Shown: piece after piece, positions 17,656 to 26,839 of the stretch
Layout: every line of letters begins with the position of its first letter
Position numbering within the stretch: the stretch's first letter is position 1
DNA from: Massilia sp. H6
Lineage (GTDB): Bacteria > Pseudomonadota > Gammaproteobacteria > Burkholderiales > Burkholderiaceae_D
Length of the DNA: 64,000 nucleotides
Direction of reading: 5' to 3'
Assembly (NCBI RefSeq): GCF_024802625.1
Contig: NZ_CP103371.1
Location: forward strand, 3,596,001 to 3,660,000
Made by a program: the position numbers and the translations under genes
Notes under the pieces: generated by a model
Databases searched by the model: none
Told to the model about the DNA's origin: nothing
What the model saw: the letters and a program-made list of their open reading frames with translations, nothing else

Positions 17656-17714
17656 TGTCATTTTAGTGACAAGCGAATAGATATTTAATTTCCTAAGCGC
17701 AACAGGAATATAAT
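17656..17714 (+). promoter_or_regulatory. Probable promoter of the TPR-GGDEF gene with upstream palindrome
   Basis: TATAAT at 17709-17714 ends 47 bp before the start codon, with only a weak -35 around 17685. The palindrome TGTCA-N6-TGACA lies at 17656-17671. The surrounding 90 bp are clearly AT-rich. Confidence 0.45.
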
Positions 17715-17761
17715 GTTTCATTCATCTTGTATTACTTTTTGTTGGCTACCCGAGACCGCTC

Positions 17762-19837
17762 ATGCTTAATAGCCCGCCTCGCACCACCGCGCGTACCCGA
17801 CGCATCGCGCTTGCCGCGGTGCTGAGCATTGCGGCAGCGACGGCCATGGCAGGCGCGGACAAGGTCAATGACGCGGCTCCGCTGGCGCAGCGCCTGGCCG
17901 ATATCCGCGAAATCAACAAATACGCGGGCAAGCGCGCCCTGCCGCTGCTGCAGGCCATCGAGGCCGAGGGCCGCGCCGCGCCGCTACCCGAGCGCATTGA
18001 ATTCCTGAACCAGCTGTCCAACGCCTATGACGCGGTAGGCAAGCTCGACGAAGCCAATGCGGTCGCGGACGAGCTGGTGGCGCTCGGCCGCCAGTACGAG
18101 AACAATGCCGCGCTGGCCAAGGGTTTGCTGCGCAAGGCGTATATGGCCTACCGCGGCTCCGAGCTGGCCGAGTCGCACCGCCTGGTGTGGGAAGCGGAAA
18201 AGCTGGCCGCTACCACCGATGACGCCGAGCTGAAAGTGCGCGCGGCGATCTCGTCGGGCGATTCCTGGGCCGAGGAAGGCAATTTTCCAAAGGCACTTGA
18301 GCGCCTGCAGACCGCGGCCACGATGGCGCGCAAGAACGGCGACCCGGTCCAGGTGGTCATGTCGCTCAACGCACTGATCAGCCTGTATGGTCAGATGCGC
18401 GAATACGACAAGGGCTTCGAAGCACTGGCCGAAGCGCTCGAGGCGGCGCAAAAGACCAATTCGCCTGGACGCATGGCAACGCTCAAGCATGCCGAATATG
18501 GCCTGGCCGTGTCCACCGGGCAGTACCAACGCGGCCTGAAGGCGCTGCTGGAAAGCCTGGCGATCGAGCGCAGCATCGGCGCCGATTCGATGGTGGCCTA
18601 TTCGCTGGTCAACCTTTCGGACTGCTACCTGAAGCTGCGCGATTACCGTAACGCCGCCACGTATGCCGAGCAGGCCGTCGCTGCCGCCCGCACCCTTAAC
18701 GACGCCGGACTCGAAGCGACCGCGCGCCTTAACCTGGGCCAGGCCTACCTGGCCCTGGGCCGCGTCGCCGAAGGCAAGCGCCATATCGAAGCCGGCATGA
18801 CGGCCTACGAAAACCTCGGCGACCAGCCCGAACTGCAGATCGTGCTGGTCGAATACGGACAGGCGCTCGAGCGCATGGGCGACCTGCCCGGCGCACTGCG
18901 CGCCTACCACCGCGAGCGCAAGATCTCGAACGAGCTGTTCCAGAAACGCCGCCAGCGCGCGGTGCTGGACCTGCAGGAAAAATACGAGACCGAGAAGAAG
19001 CAGCGCCAGATCGAACTGCTGCGCAGCGAGAACGAAGTCAATCGCCTGCAGCAACGCATCATCTGGCTGCTGGCGGCGATCTTCGCGCTGACGGCGGTCG
19101 TGGTCGGCCTGCTGTACCGCAAGGTACGCCATGCCAACGCCCAGCTGTTTGAGAAGAACAAGGAACTCAAGCAGCAGAGCGTGCGCGATCCGCTGACCGG
19201 ACTGTACAACCGCCGCCACTTTTTGGATTACATGCGCAGCGAGCCGCAGCCGCAGCCGCAGCCAAGCATGCGCGCCGCCGGTGCGATCGCCAGCGAGCAG
19301 TGCGGTGGCCTGTTCCTGCTCGACGTCGACCACTTCAAGCATATCAACGATACCTATGGCCACGCCGCCGGCGACGCCGTGCTGACGGCCATCTCGGCCA
19401 GCCTGCGCGAGATCCTGCGCGAAACCGACATGATCGTGCGCTGGGGCGGTGAAGAATTTTTGGCCTTCTTGCCGACCGTGCCGCGCCACCGCCTCGACGA
19501 AGTGGCGCAGCGCATCCTGAGCGGCATCTCGGCGGTATCGATCGCGCATGGCGGCCACACCCTGGCGGTCAATGTCTCGATCGGTTTCGCACCCTTCCCG
19601 CTGGCCTACGGCGACGAGGTACTGCCGTGGGAGCGCGCGGTCAACGTGGTGGACATGGCCTTGTACCTGGCCAAGGCGCATGGCCGCAACCGCGCCTATT
19701 GCGTGCGCAGCTTGGGCGACCCGGCCGAGGTCAGCCTCGAGGACATCGAGCAGAACCTGGAGCGGGCATGGCGCAATGGGCAGGTCGACCTGTCGGTGGT
19801 GCATGGCACCGTGCTGGAGCAACGGGCCAGCGCCTGA
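17762..19837 (+). CDS. Diguanylate cyclase with periplasmic TPR sensor
   Basis: 691 residues. A signal peptide (AATAMAGADK) is followed by about seven tetratricopeptide-like helical repeats, presumably periplasmic, then a short coiled coil. One membrane helix (about 434-455, IIWLLAAIFALTAVVVGLLY) and a cytosolic GGDEF domain follow. The domain starts at DPLTGLYNRRHF and has the active-site motif GGEEF at 562-566. The inhibitory RxxD motif (RETD, 553-556) sits exactly five residues before it, so the enzyme should make cyclic di-GMP and be subject to product inhibition. No EAL domain. The signal sensed by the repeats is unknown. Monocistronic. Confidence 0.92.
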   Translation: MLNSPPRTTARTRRIALAAVLSIAAATAMAGADKVNDAAPLAQRLADIREINKYAGKRALPLLQAIEAEGRAAPLPERIEFLNQLSNAYDAVGKLDEANAVADELVALGRQYENNAALAKGLLRKAYMAYRGSELAESHRLVWEAEKLAATTDDAELKVRAAISSGDSWAEEGNFPKALERLQTAATMARKNGDPVQVVMSLNALISLYGQMREYDKGFEALAEALEAAQKTNSPGRMATLKHAEYGLAVSTGQYQRGLKALLESLAIERSIGADSMVAYSLVNLSDCYLKLRDYRNAATYAEQAVAAARTLNDAGLEATARLNLGQAYLALGRVAEGKRHIEAGMTAYENLGDQPELQIVLVEYGQALERMGDLPGALRAYHRERKISNELFQKRRQRAVLDLQEKYETEKKQRQIELLRSENEVNRLQQRIIWLLAAIFALTAVVVGLLYRKVRHANAQLFEKNKELKQQSVRDPLTGLYNRRHFLDYMRSEPQPQPQPSMRAAGAIASEQCGGLFLLDVDHFKHINDTYGHAAGDAVLTAISASLREILRETDMIVRWGGEEFLAFLPTVPRHRLDEVAQRILSGISAVSIAHGGHTLAVNVSIGFAPFPLAYGDEVLPWERAVNVVDMALYLAKAHGRNRAYCVRSLGDPAEVSLEDIEQNLERAWRNGQVDLSVVHGTVLEQRASA

Positions 19838-19887
19838 GGTGGTAGCGCACGCGCTTTAGCGATGCGCGCGGCCAGGCACGGCAACGA

Positions 19888-20184
19888 CTAGTCGGCGATG
19901 TCCTTGATTTTCTCGCCGGCGTCTTCCACCTTCTTGCCGACCTGCTCGGCAGTGCGCTCGAGACCGCCCTTGGCGTCCCGGGTCGCGTCCTTGATCTTGT
20001 CGCGCGCTTCGGCGGTGGCGCGGTCGGCCCGGGCCAGCTCGTTTTCGACCTGGCGCGACACCCGCACGCCGGCATCGTCGAGCGCCTTGCCGGCCTTTTG
20101 GGCCGGCCCGACTGCGTCGTCATCACGGTTGCAGCCAGCCAGCGCGGCAAGCGCCAGCAGCATGACAAGGATCGGGGTTTTCAT
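19888..20184 (-). CDS. Small lipoprotein with amphipathic helical domain
   Basis: 98 residues. A type II signal peptide has the lipobox LAGC (Cys18). After an acidic linker, residues 30-98 are almost pure charged amphipathic helix with 11-residue-like repeats (ARDKIKDATRDAKGG, EQVGKKVEDAGEKIKD), resembling apolipoprotein/LEA-type or entericidin-associated stress lipoproteins. It lies 94 bp downstream of the tubulin-like operon on the same strand and might be co-transcribed, but it has its own gap. Function unknown. Confidence 0.75.
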   Translation of the reverse strand: MKTPILVMLLALAALAGCNRDDDAVGPAQKAGKALDDAGVRVSRQVENELARADRATAEARDKIKDATRDAKGGLERTAEQVGKKVEDAGEKIKDIAD

Positions 20185-20277
20185 GTCGCACTCCTGCTAT
20201 CTAGTTGCCAATAAGCATACACCGATGGTGCAGGACACGGTGGATCGATCGTCGCGTGCATCGGGGTCAGCGCAGGC

Positions 20278-21129
20278 TTATTCGCCACGCCTCGGGTCTG
20301 CCAGCGGATGCTCGCGCTCGTCGTTGATGTCTTGCATCAGCGCGCGGGTGGCGTCGTCCTCGCCCCAGCGTCTGGTAAAAGTCGCCAGGCGCGCCAGCGC
20401 CTTGTCATAGGCGCGTGCGCGGCGCAGTTTCTGCACTGCAGCGCCAGTATCGGTCCAGGCCCTGGCGCGCTGCTCGGCGCGCGTGCAATCGGCCGCCGCC
20501 TTGTTCAGCGACGACTGCACCTGGCGCAACTGCTCGGACGTGGCGCGGGTGCCGCGCAAGGCAATCAGTTCATCTTGCGCGTCGCGCGCCTTGCATTCGA
20601 CCGCCAGCGACACCGCGCGTTCCATGCGGCGCTCGATACGGCTGCCTTCAGGCTTGACCACGGTCCAGACCACCCCCAGCAGCACCAGCGCGGCGACCCA
20701 CGAGCGCAGGCGCACCGGGGGCCGCTGCGGCGGGCGCGCCGGCAGCGGCGCGGCGCGGACTCCCGGCGGCGGCGGTATGCCGGGTCCGGCCCCGCTAGCG
20801 GTGGCGGGCGGCGGCGTGGCCGGGACGGCCGGTGCCGAGGGCGGTGGCGCCGAGGTGGGCGCGCTGGAGACGGCAGGCGCGCCAGGAGCGACTGCAGCGA
20901 CCGCAGCGGCCGCAGCGGCGACCGGCTGGACGGCAGGCGGCGCTGGCGCCGGGCGTGGCGCCAGCGGCGGCGGCTTGTCCAGCAGCGGCGGCGCGGTGAC
21001 GGTCCGCTGCGCTACCTGCTGGGCAGTGCCGCACCAGGGACAAAAGTTCACCCGCCTCGGCATCAGGCGTGCGCAATGGGGGCCGATGCAGCGGTGGAGC
21101 GTGTCGTCTTGCACCATACCGTCCTTCAT
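20278..21129 (-). CDS. Zinc-ribbon single-pass membrane protein of the tubulin-like operon
   Basis: 283 residues. The start overlaps the stop of the tubulin-like gene (ATGA, 21126-21129), which fixes it. An N-terminal zinc ribbon uses Cys14, Cys19, Cys30 and Cys33 (FCPWCGT). It is followed by about 100 residues of Pro/Ala-rich disordered linker, one membrane helix (about 144-158, WVAALVLLGVVWTVV) and a C-terminal helical domain rich in Arg and Ala. With no signal peptide, the ribbon is predicted cytosolic and the helical part periplasmic. It is the last gene of the five-gene operon. I recognise no named family; a role as membrane anchor is inferred. Confidence 0.78.
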   Translation of the reverse strand: MKDGMVQDDTLHRCIGPHCARLMPRRVNFCPWCGTAQQVAQRTVTAPPLLDKPPPLAPRPAPAPPAVQPVAAAAAAVAAVAPGAPAVSSAPTSAPPPSAPAVPATPPPATASGAGPGIPPPPGVRAAPLPARPPQRPPVRLRSWVAALVLLGVVWTVVKPEGSRIERRMERAVSLAVECKARDAQDELIALRGTRATSEQLRQVQSSLNKAAADCTRAEQRARAWTDTGAAVQKLRRARAYDKALARLATFTRRWGEDDATRALMQDINDEREHPLADPRRGE

Positions 21130-24100
21130 TCAGGATCCGGGATGGCGTTATCCACGTCATCCGGATCGGGAATCAAGTGATCAAACACCATTGCCAGTTC
21201 TGGCAGCGCGCCGACGGTGCTCCACTTGTCGGTTTTCGGGTTCCAGGCCATGCTCCAGGCGCGGGTCGCCGCATCGACCTCGCCGCGCGCCGCCAACTGG
21301 ACGATCTCGTCGACCGTGAACGGACCGCGCTGGGCGCCCTGCATGAACAGCTTGTAGCGCGGCTGGTCCGCCGGTTGGGGGTCGTGACCGATCCGGGGCT
21401 TGGCCAGGTCGACCGCCGCTGCAGCCGGCGCTGCCAGCGCCCGGGCGGCGCCTTCCTCGCTCATGAGGTAGGCCGGCAGGATCACGCGCTTGTCCACCGG
21501 ACGCTCGACTTCCCAGCTGTAGGCATCAAGGCTGGAGTCGGGCACCGTTTCGGTCCATTGCCCGATACTGGCCAGCGCGGCCTCGATTTTCACCGGCGCC
21601 AGCGATGGGTCGAGCGCGGCGGCGCGGCGAATCCACTCGTCGTAGAGGCGCCGCGCGGTGATGTTCGGCAGCGAGGGCGACGGCAGCTGGGCGCCGGTTT
21701 CGTCGACTTCGAGCCGCGGCTCGTACACGCGCAGCTGGTAGTGACGCATCAGCGCCGCCAGCAGCAGCAACTGGTGCGCACCAGCATTGGCCAGGCGATG
21801 TCGCACCGCGTTGATCACTCCGTCGCGGTAATACGGCGGCAAGCCGTTGGAGCGGACCGCGAATTCGTTGCCGATCTGGAGCCACTCGCCCGAGCCCGGC
21901 TCGACCTCGAACAGGTATTGTCCGCGCGGCTGGAAACTCGCCTCGCGGTCGCCCAGGTCTGGCTTGCGGCGGATGACGCCGAGCGCGATCGCCTGCAGGA
22001 ACCATTCGTAGTCGTCGGCCAGGCGATTGAGTTCGTCCATCGATGGCGACAGCGGATGGCGAAAGCGGGTGGCGTCGAAATGCAGGTGGGTCGGGATCTT
22101 CGGGTTCTCGATCTGGTACGAGGCGCGCCAGGTCGGCAGCCCGCGCAGCACCGTCATCGGATAGCCCGACAGCTCGATATAGCAAACCGCCTTGCCCGCA
22201 ATGCCCGTGTTGACCACGGATAGCAAGTCGCCATGGAAGTGGCCGGTCGGCACCGCCGCGCGTAGTTCGGCCTCCATCTTGCGCCAGGCGCCGGCGTCGC
22301 CGACGCCGATGAAGCATTTGAACTGGTCGGCGGCAGGCGTGAATTCGGCCGAGAAGCGCGCATTCACCCAGGGCATCGCACTACGGATCCATTCGGCAAA
22401 TACACGCTGGCGCTCTGGCGGGCTCATGCTTGATAAGCGTTCCAGCAGCGGGTCGACCGGCTCGGGCTGCTCGAGCTCCTGGCTGGTCAGCTGCAACTGC
22501 GCCCGGCGAAACAGCTTGAGCAGCAGGTCGGCGCGCAGGCGCTCGTCGCCCAGCTGCGGGAACAGCCGCGCCGAGCCGCCGAATTCGAGCAGCACTTCTT
22601 CGCTCCAGGCGCCGACGTCGCCACTGAGGCGTAACGGCGGCGGCAGCACGTCGGCGGCCAGCTTGATATAGGTCGCATGTTCCTGGCGCGCATCGGCGCG
22701 CAGCTGGCTGATGCGCTGGTCGGCCGCTGCCAGCATGGCCTGGACCTGACGCCGGCCCTCCTGGAATTCGCCGGCGATGCCGCTCCATTGGGCCTGGCCC
22801 TGCTCGTCGGTGCTCTGGGGCTCGCCCAGCCAGGCCGACATGTTGCGCATTACTTCGATCGACTGGTTGGCCGCCACCGCCAGCAGGTGGAAGCGCAGGT
22901 AGTCGGCCAGGTCGCGCTTGAGGTGGTTCATTACTTCGCGTGCCTGCGGCTCCTTGCCGAACATGCGGTTCGACGCCTGCGACAGGTTATTGAGCGACTC
23001 TTCCACCTGGCGGGTGCGCAGCGCATCGCGGATGTCGCGGTAGCGCCGTCCATTGCGCTCGGCATTGGCCAGGTCGCGCTGCGACAGGCGCGCCTTGACC
23101 TGCTCCAGCAGCGACAGCACGAATTCGAGACCGCCCTGCTTGCGGTCGTCTAGCAGCGCGTAGAGCCGCTCGCGCACTTTATGTTTCAGTTCGCCACTGA
23201 GTTCCCCGGTCCTGCGCTTGATGCGGTCTTCGCTGGTCTCGGCGGTGGCGCCGGCTTCGCGGATCGCGTCGCGTTCGAGTTGCGGCAGCAGTTCGGCCAC
23301 CTGCTCGCGCCACTGCCTGATGTCATACGAGGCCATGATGCGGTCGACCTCGAGCTGCACCTTGCTCTCGACGCGCTCGAGCAGCGAGCGCCCGTCCTTG
23401 TCGAGCAGGAGGGTGCTGGTCAGCGCGTATTCGGGGAACGGCGTGACGTCCACGGTGCCCTTGCGAAAGTCCGGAAAGGCATCGAACGGGCGCTCGCCCA
23501 TGTCCATCTGCTCGCGCATGAAGGTGTCGCGTTCGCCGTCGCCGGCGCGGCGCGCGGCGCTGACGCCGTCGCGCGCGCCGCCCTTGCCGTCGGTACCGAC
23601 CAGCCCAAAGAAGGCCTTTACCATCAAGCCGGCCAGTTCATAGGCGCGGATATCGTCGCGCAGGCTCTGCTGGGTATCGAGCACGGCCTGGCCAAAGGCC
23701 GAATAGACCTTGGAATAAGACAGGCGCATGTCGCCGAAACGCTGCTCGGGCACGCGCGGGTTATAGGGCCCCAGCTTGTGCTGCTGCTGGTTGACCGCCA
23801 CCGAGCGCTTGCGGTTGGCAAAGTCGGCCGAGGCAAAATCTTCGAACAGGGTGTCGGCTACCATCTGGTAGAGGTCCTTGACGTCGAGCGTGGCCTTGTT
23901 GGCGAGATTGGCGGTGTCGACGAAATACACGTCATCGAACGGAGCACCCTTGCCCGCGATGCTGTCCGGGTCCATCCACTGCACCTGCGCATTCATGTCG
24001 CGCATCGCGGTTTCGAGTTCCATCAGGGTGGCATAGGCGTTCGCCTCGGTGCGCTCCTTGTTGGCCTTGGCAAAGCCGCCCGGCATGAACATCACCAGGT

Positions 24101-24818
24101 CGACCTGGCTGTCCGACACCTCTTGCCGGGCGATGGCCTTCGACAGCCAGCCCAGGTCGATGGCACTGCCGGCGCCGGTGCCGCCGGCACACGAGGCGAT
24201 GACGACGATGCGGAACTTCGAGGTGTCCACCTGCAGGCCGAGGCGCTGGTAGTTTTCCTTGCGTTCGATACCGGCATTACTGCTCAAAAAATTGAGTGCG
24301 CCCTTGATGCGTCCGCGCAGCTTGGGATATTTGTCGTACAAGTATAGGCGCGCCAGCGCGCGGATCTGGCCGGCGCCCTTCGAAGGATCGATGCCGAGCG
24401 AGCGCAGCTTCTTGGGCCGCAGCGGCATCCAGCTTTCGATCAGCGGAAAGCGCGCCAGGCTGTCGTCAGACTCGTGGTATTGCGGCAAATCGAGCGGCTC
24501 GACCAGGCGCTCTTCTTCGGTGAGTTTCACCAGTTCGTACCAGGGGTCGGTGCGCTGCGACTTGCCTTCGTCGATCACGGCATTGTTGTCGAGGTCGAAG
24601 TGCAGGAAGCGCGCCACCGGGAAGTCGCCGATCGATTCGACGCGGGTCGGGTGGTGCCGGTTCCAGACCGCCGACAGGATGCGGCGGCGGATGCGCATCA
24701 TGACTTCCATGCCGGTGCCGCCGGCGCCGATGAACAGCGTCGGGCGCAGGTCGACCTTGAGCTCGGATTTGGCGTTCACGCCGGGATTGAGGCTAGCAGG
24801 AGTAGGAAATTCAGCCAT
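21126..24818 (-). CDS. Tubulin/FtsZ-like protein with C-terminal GYF_2 domain
   Basis: 1230 residues. Residues 27-36 (TLFIGAGGTG) look like the first nucleotide-binding loop of tubulin/FtsZ. IVVIASCAGGTGAGSAID (205-221) matches the glycine-rich tubulin signature (GGTGxG), preceded by a hydrophobic strand. This fits the Tubulin_2-type family, bacterial proteins much larger than FtsZ. The middle (about 450-800) is largely charged helix, perhaps coiled coil. Residues about 1154-1209 (YKLFMQGAQRGPFTVDEIV, then W..NPKTDKWSTV) match a GYF_2/DUF4339 domain, a protein-interaction module. No signal or membrane segment, so it is cytosolic. GTP binding and polymerisation are inferred from the motifs. 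Fourth gene of the operon. Confidence 0.83.
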   Translation of the reverse strand: MAEFPTPASLNPGVNAKSELKVDLRPTLFIGAGGTGMEVMMRIRRRILSAVWNRHHPTRVESIGDFPVARFLHFDLDNNAVIDEGKSQRTDPWYELVKLTEEERLVEPLDLPQYHESDDSLARFPLIESWMPLRPKKLRSLGIDPSKGAGQIRALARLYLYDKYPKLRGRIKGALNFLSSNAGIERKENYQRLGLQVDTSKFRIVVIASCAGGTGAGSAIDLGWLSKAIARQEVSDSQVDLVMFMPGGFAKANKERTEANAYATLMELETAMRDMNAQVQWMDPDSIAGKGAPFDDVYFVDTANLANKATLDVKDLYQMVADTLFEDFASADFANRKRSVAVNQQQHKLGPYNPRVPEQRFGDMRLSYSKVYSAFGQAVLDTQQSLRDDIRAYELAGLMVKAFFGLVGTDGKGGARDGVSAARRAGDGERDTFMREQMDMGERPFDAFPDFRKGTVDVTPFPEYALTSTLLLDKDGRSLLERVESKVQLEVDRIMASYDIRQWREQVAELLPQLERDAIREAGATAETSEDRIKRRTGELSGELKHKVRERLYALLDDRKQGGLEFVLSLLEQVKARLSQRDLANAERNGRRYRDIRDALRTRQVEESLNNLSQASNRMFGKEPQAREVMNHLKRDLADYLRFHLLAVAANQSIEVMRNMSAWLGEPQSTDEQGQAQWSGIAGEFQEGRRQVQAMLAAADQRISQLRADARQEHATYIKLAADVLPPPLRLSGDVGAWSEEVLLEFGGSARLFPQLGDERLRADLLLKLFRRAQLQLTSQELEQPEPVDPLLERLSSMSPPERQRVFAEWIRSAMPWVNARFSAEFTPAADQFKCFIGVGDAGAWRKMEAELRAAVPTGHFHGDLLSVVNTGIAGKAVCYIELSGYPMTVLRGLPTWRASYQIENPKIPTHLHFDATRFRHPLSPSMDELNRLADDYEWFLQAIALGVIRRKPDLGDREASFQPRGQYLFEVEPGSGEWLQIGNEFAVRSNGLPPYYRDGVINAVRHRLANAGAHQLLLLAALMRHYQLRVYEPRLEVDETGAQLPSPSLPNITARRLYDEWIRRAAALDPSLAPVKIEAALASIGQWTETVPDSSLDAYSWEVERPVDKRVILPAYLMSEEGAARALAAPAAAAVDLAKPRIGHDPQPADQPRYKLFMQGAQRGPFTVDEIVQLAARGEVDAATRAWSMAWNPKTDKWSTVGALPELAMVFDHLIPDPDDVDNAIPDPE

Positions 24819-24839
24819 GGCATAGTTCTTTCAATGATC

Positions 24840-25310
24840 TTAACGACGGCCGACGAACAGGGCCGCGACCAGCGCGATCAGGCCTACCGCCACCAGCGGG
24901 CCGGTAACGGCGAAGGTCAGGAATTGGCTGGCATTAATGATCGCCAGTACTGCGGCCGCCGATAAAAAGGCCAGGCCCACGAACAGCATCCAGCCGGCGC
25001 TGCCCGCCGACGACGGCGCCACGCGCCGCACGACCAGGTGGTGCACATACGCGTTACGCACGAAGAAATACACCACCAGCAGCACCACGAACACCAGCGC
25101 GCCGATGGCCAGGTCGCGCGTCGAGGTGTCGGTCACGGGTGCCGGTGCACCAGTGGTGCCGGACACCACTTCGACCGGGCGGCCGGCGCGATCCGACCCG
25201 GCATCGGGCGTGGCCTCGGGCAGCCCGTCGCGCGAGCCAGTCGATTCGTCGGGCAGCTTGAATCCCGGGTCGGCCTGGGATGGTGTCGATGGAGACTGGT
25301 TTGCCTGCAT
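24840..25310 (-). CDS. Small three-helix membrane protein of the tubulin-like operon
   Basis: 156 residues. The N-terminal 65 residues are polar, Pro/Ser/Asp-rich and probably disordered. Three hydrophobic helices follow (about 69-85, 104-124, 130-152; for example LAIGALVFVVLLVVYFFVR), and the protein ends VAALFVGRR. The start follows AAGGAAA. It lies 26 bp from the upstream vWA gene and 21 bp from the tubulin-like gene. I do not recognise a family. A role as membrane partner for the tubulin-like protein is inferred from position alone. Confidence 0.75.
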   Translation of the reverse strand: MQANQSPSTPSQADPGFKLPDESTGSRDGLPEATPDAGSDRAGRPVEVVSGTTGAPAPVTDTSTRDLAIGALVFVVLLVVYFFVRNAYVHHLVVRRVAPSSAGSAGWMLFVGLAFLSAAAVLAIINASQFLTFAVTGPLVAVGLIALVAALFVGRR

Positions 25311-25336
25311 GGTTCGGTTTCCTTTGTTGTTGTTGT

Positions 25337-26839
25337 CTAGCGGCCGAGCCGTACCTGCGCGCCTTCGCGCACATCAAGCAGCTGGTGGCCGAACAGGGTG
25401 GTCTTGAGCTGCGCCACCTGGGCGCCTGCCTTGTCGTAGATGGGTTGGACCGTGCCGGGCCGGGCGCGCATGGTGCGCGGCTCGTCCTCGACGGTGAGCT
25501 GGGCTAGCCGCGGCCGGCCGTAAGCCCAGGCTGCGGCGCCAAGCGCCGCCAGCAGCGCCGCCGCAAGGCCGCCCAGCACTGCCAGCGGCGCCATGCCGTA
25601 ATGCACGCGCACCTCCAGGGGCAGCACCGCGCGCGATGCCTGCACGGTGCTGGGCGGCGTGAAGATGTCGGGTAGCGGGTCGCCCGGGAACAGCGCGGCC
25701 ATGCGCTGGCGGAAATCCTGCGACAGCGCCAGTTTCTGCTTCGCCAGGCGCAGTTCGATCTGTCCTGGCAGCACATAGGCCGACCCGGCCGATTTGAGCG
25801 CCGCCATCGACCATTTGTCGGGCAGCTGGGCGACCGGCAGCTGCATGGTCGAGCCCAGCGGCACCGGCCTGCCCGGCGCCAGCTGGTCCACGCGGCTGCT
25901 GGCCAGCACGATCTTGCGGTCTTCGCCGGCCAGTATCGAACGCGCGCTAAGCTCGGCCGAGGTGATGGTGTACGGGTACATCGCGTTTTCGAGCTGCCAT
26001 CGGATGCTCGCCTGCGGCGTGCGGGCATCTGGATCGACGTCGGCGCGCAGCGTTCCGCCGGGCGCCTGCGAAAACGCCACGCCGGGCGCGTTTTCCACCT
26101 GCGCGGGGCTCAAGCGCACGGTATCGCGGTCGAGCGGCTTGAGGCGGGCCGGCCGCTCGGTGATCACGCTGGCCACGCGCCCCGACGCTAGCAGCGCGTC
26201 GAGCGCACGTTCGCCGGGCGCGCCGACCGCAAAAGCGTAGACCATGAGCCCGTTGGCGCTGTAATGCCTGCCCTGCACCGGCATGCGCAGCGCAAAGGCC
26301 ACCACCTTGTCGATTGCCGCGCCGCGGTGGATCAGTTGGTAGAACTCGCGGTTGCGGGCGGCAGTGGCCTGGTCGTTATTGGGGCTGTTGCGGTTGTTCG
26401 TCACCAGCCAGACGATGCCCGGTTTGCCGCCCAGCGCGCTGACGATCGCAGCCTGCACGGCTTCGCCCAGGTCGGTATCGGCCAGTGCGGCGCTGCCCGG
26501 CTTGCGCGCCACTTCGAGGCCGGCCAGCGCCTGGTCGACGCGGCTGCGCACTGCCTTCGGCTCGGCTTTGAACGACAATAACGCCCGCGGTGAAGGGGCA
26601 TTCGGCATGGACTGGTTAAAGGCCGCCAGCACCAGCGCGTCGCCGGGCTGCACCACGGCCCCGGCCAGCGCACCGACCAGCGGCTTGAACTGCGAGGCCG
26701 GATCGGTATAGAACGGCTCCATCCAGCCCGAGTTCTGCACCAGAAAAACGTGGGCGGTGGCGGACGGCGCCGCGCCAGCCGGCAGCGCCGCGCACAGCAG
26801 CAGCAAGGCCGCGGCGAGCGATCGGCATGCGGCGCCCAT
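25337..26839 (-). CDS. Periplasmic vWA-like protein with degenerate MIDAS and C-terminal membrane helix
   Basis: 500 residues. The ATG overlaps the upstream stop by one base (TGATG at 26837-26841), which fixes the start and leaves a good signal peptide (cleavage near PAGAA). The domain from residue 30 resembles von Willebrand A. However, the metal-site motif DxSxS is QNSGW (35-39) and the second aspartate (TDG) is TNN in WLVTNNRNS; only the threonine (ADTDLGEAV) remains. Metal binding is therefore doubtful. A membrane helix (VLGGLAAALLAALGAAAWAY, near 415-435) precedes a cytosolic tail of about 65 residues. It probably links periplasm to the cytosolic tubulin-like protein. Family assignment is by eye only. 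Confidence 0.72.
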   Translation of the reverse strand: MGAACRSLAAALLLLCAALPAGAAPSATAHVFLVQNSGWMEPFYTDPASQFKPLVGALAGAVVQPGDALVLAAFNQSMPNAPSPRALLSFKAEPKAVRSRVDQALAGLEVARKPGSAALADTDLGEAVQAAIVSALGGKPGIVWLVTNNRNSPNNDQATAARNREFYQLIHRGAAIDKVVAFALRMPVQGRHYSANGLMVYAFAVGAPGERALDALLASGRVASVITERPARLKPLDRDTVRLSPAQVENAPGVAFSQAPGGTLRADVDPDARTPQASIRWQLENAMYPYTITSAELSARSILAGEDRKIVLASSRVDQLAPGRPVPLGSTMQLPVAQLPDKWSMAALKSAGSAYVLPGQIELRLAKQKLALSQDFRQRMAALFPGDPLPDIFTPPSTVQASRAVLPLEVRVHYGMAPLAVLGGLAAALLAALGAAAWAYGRPRLAQLTVEDEPRTMRARPGTVQPIYDKAGAQVAQLKTTLFGHQLLDVREGAQVRLGR

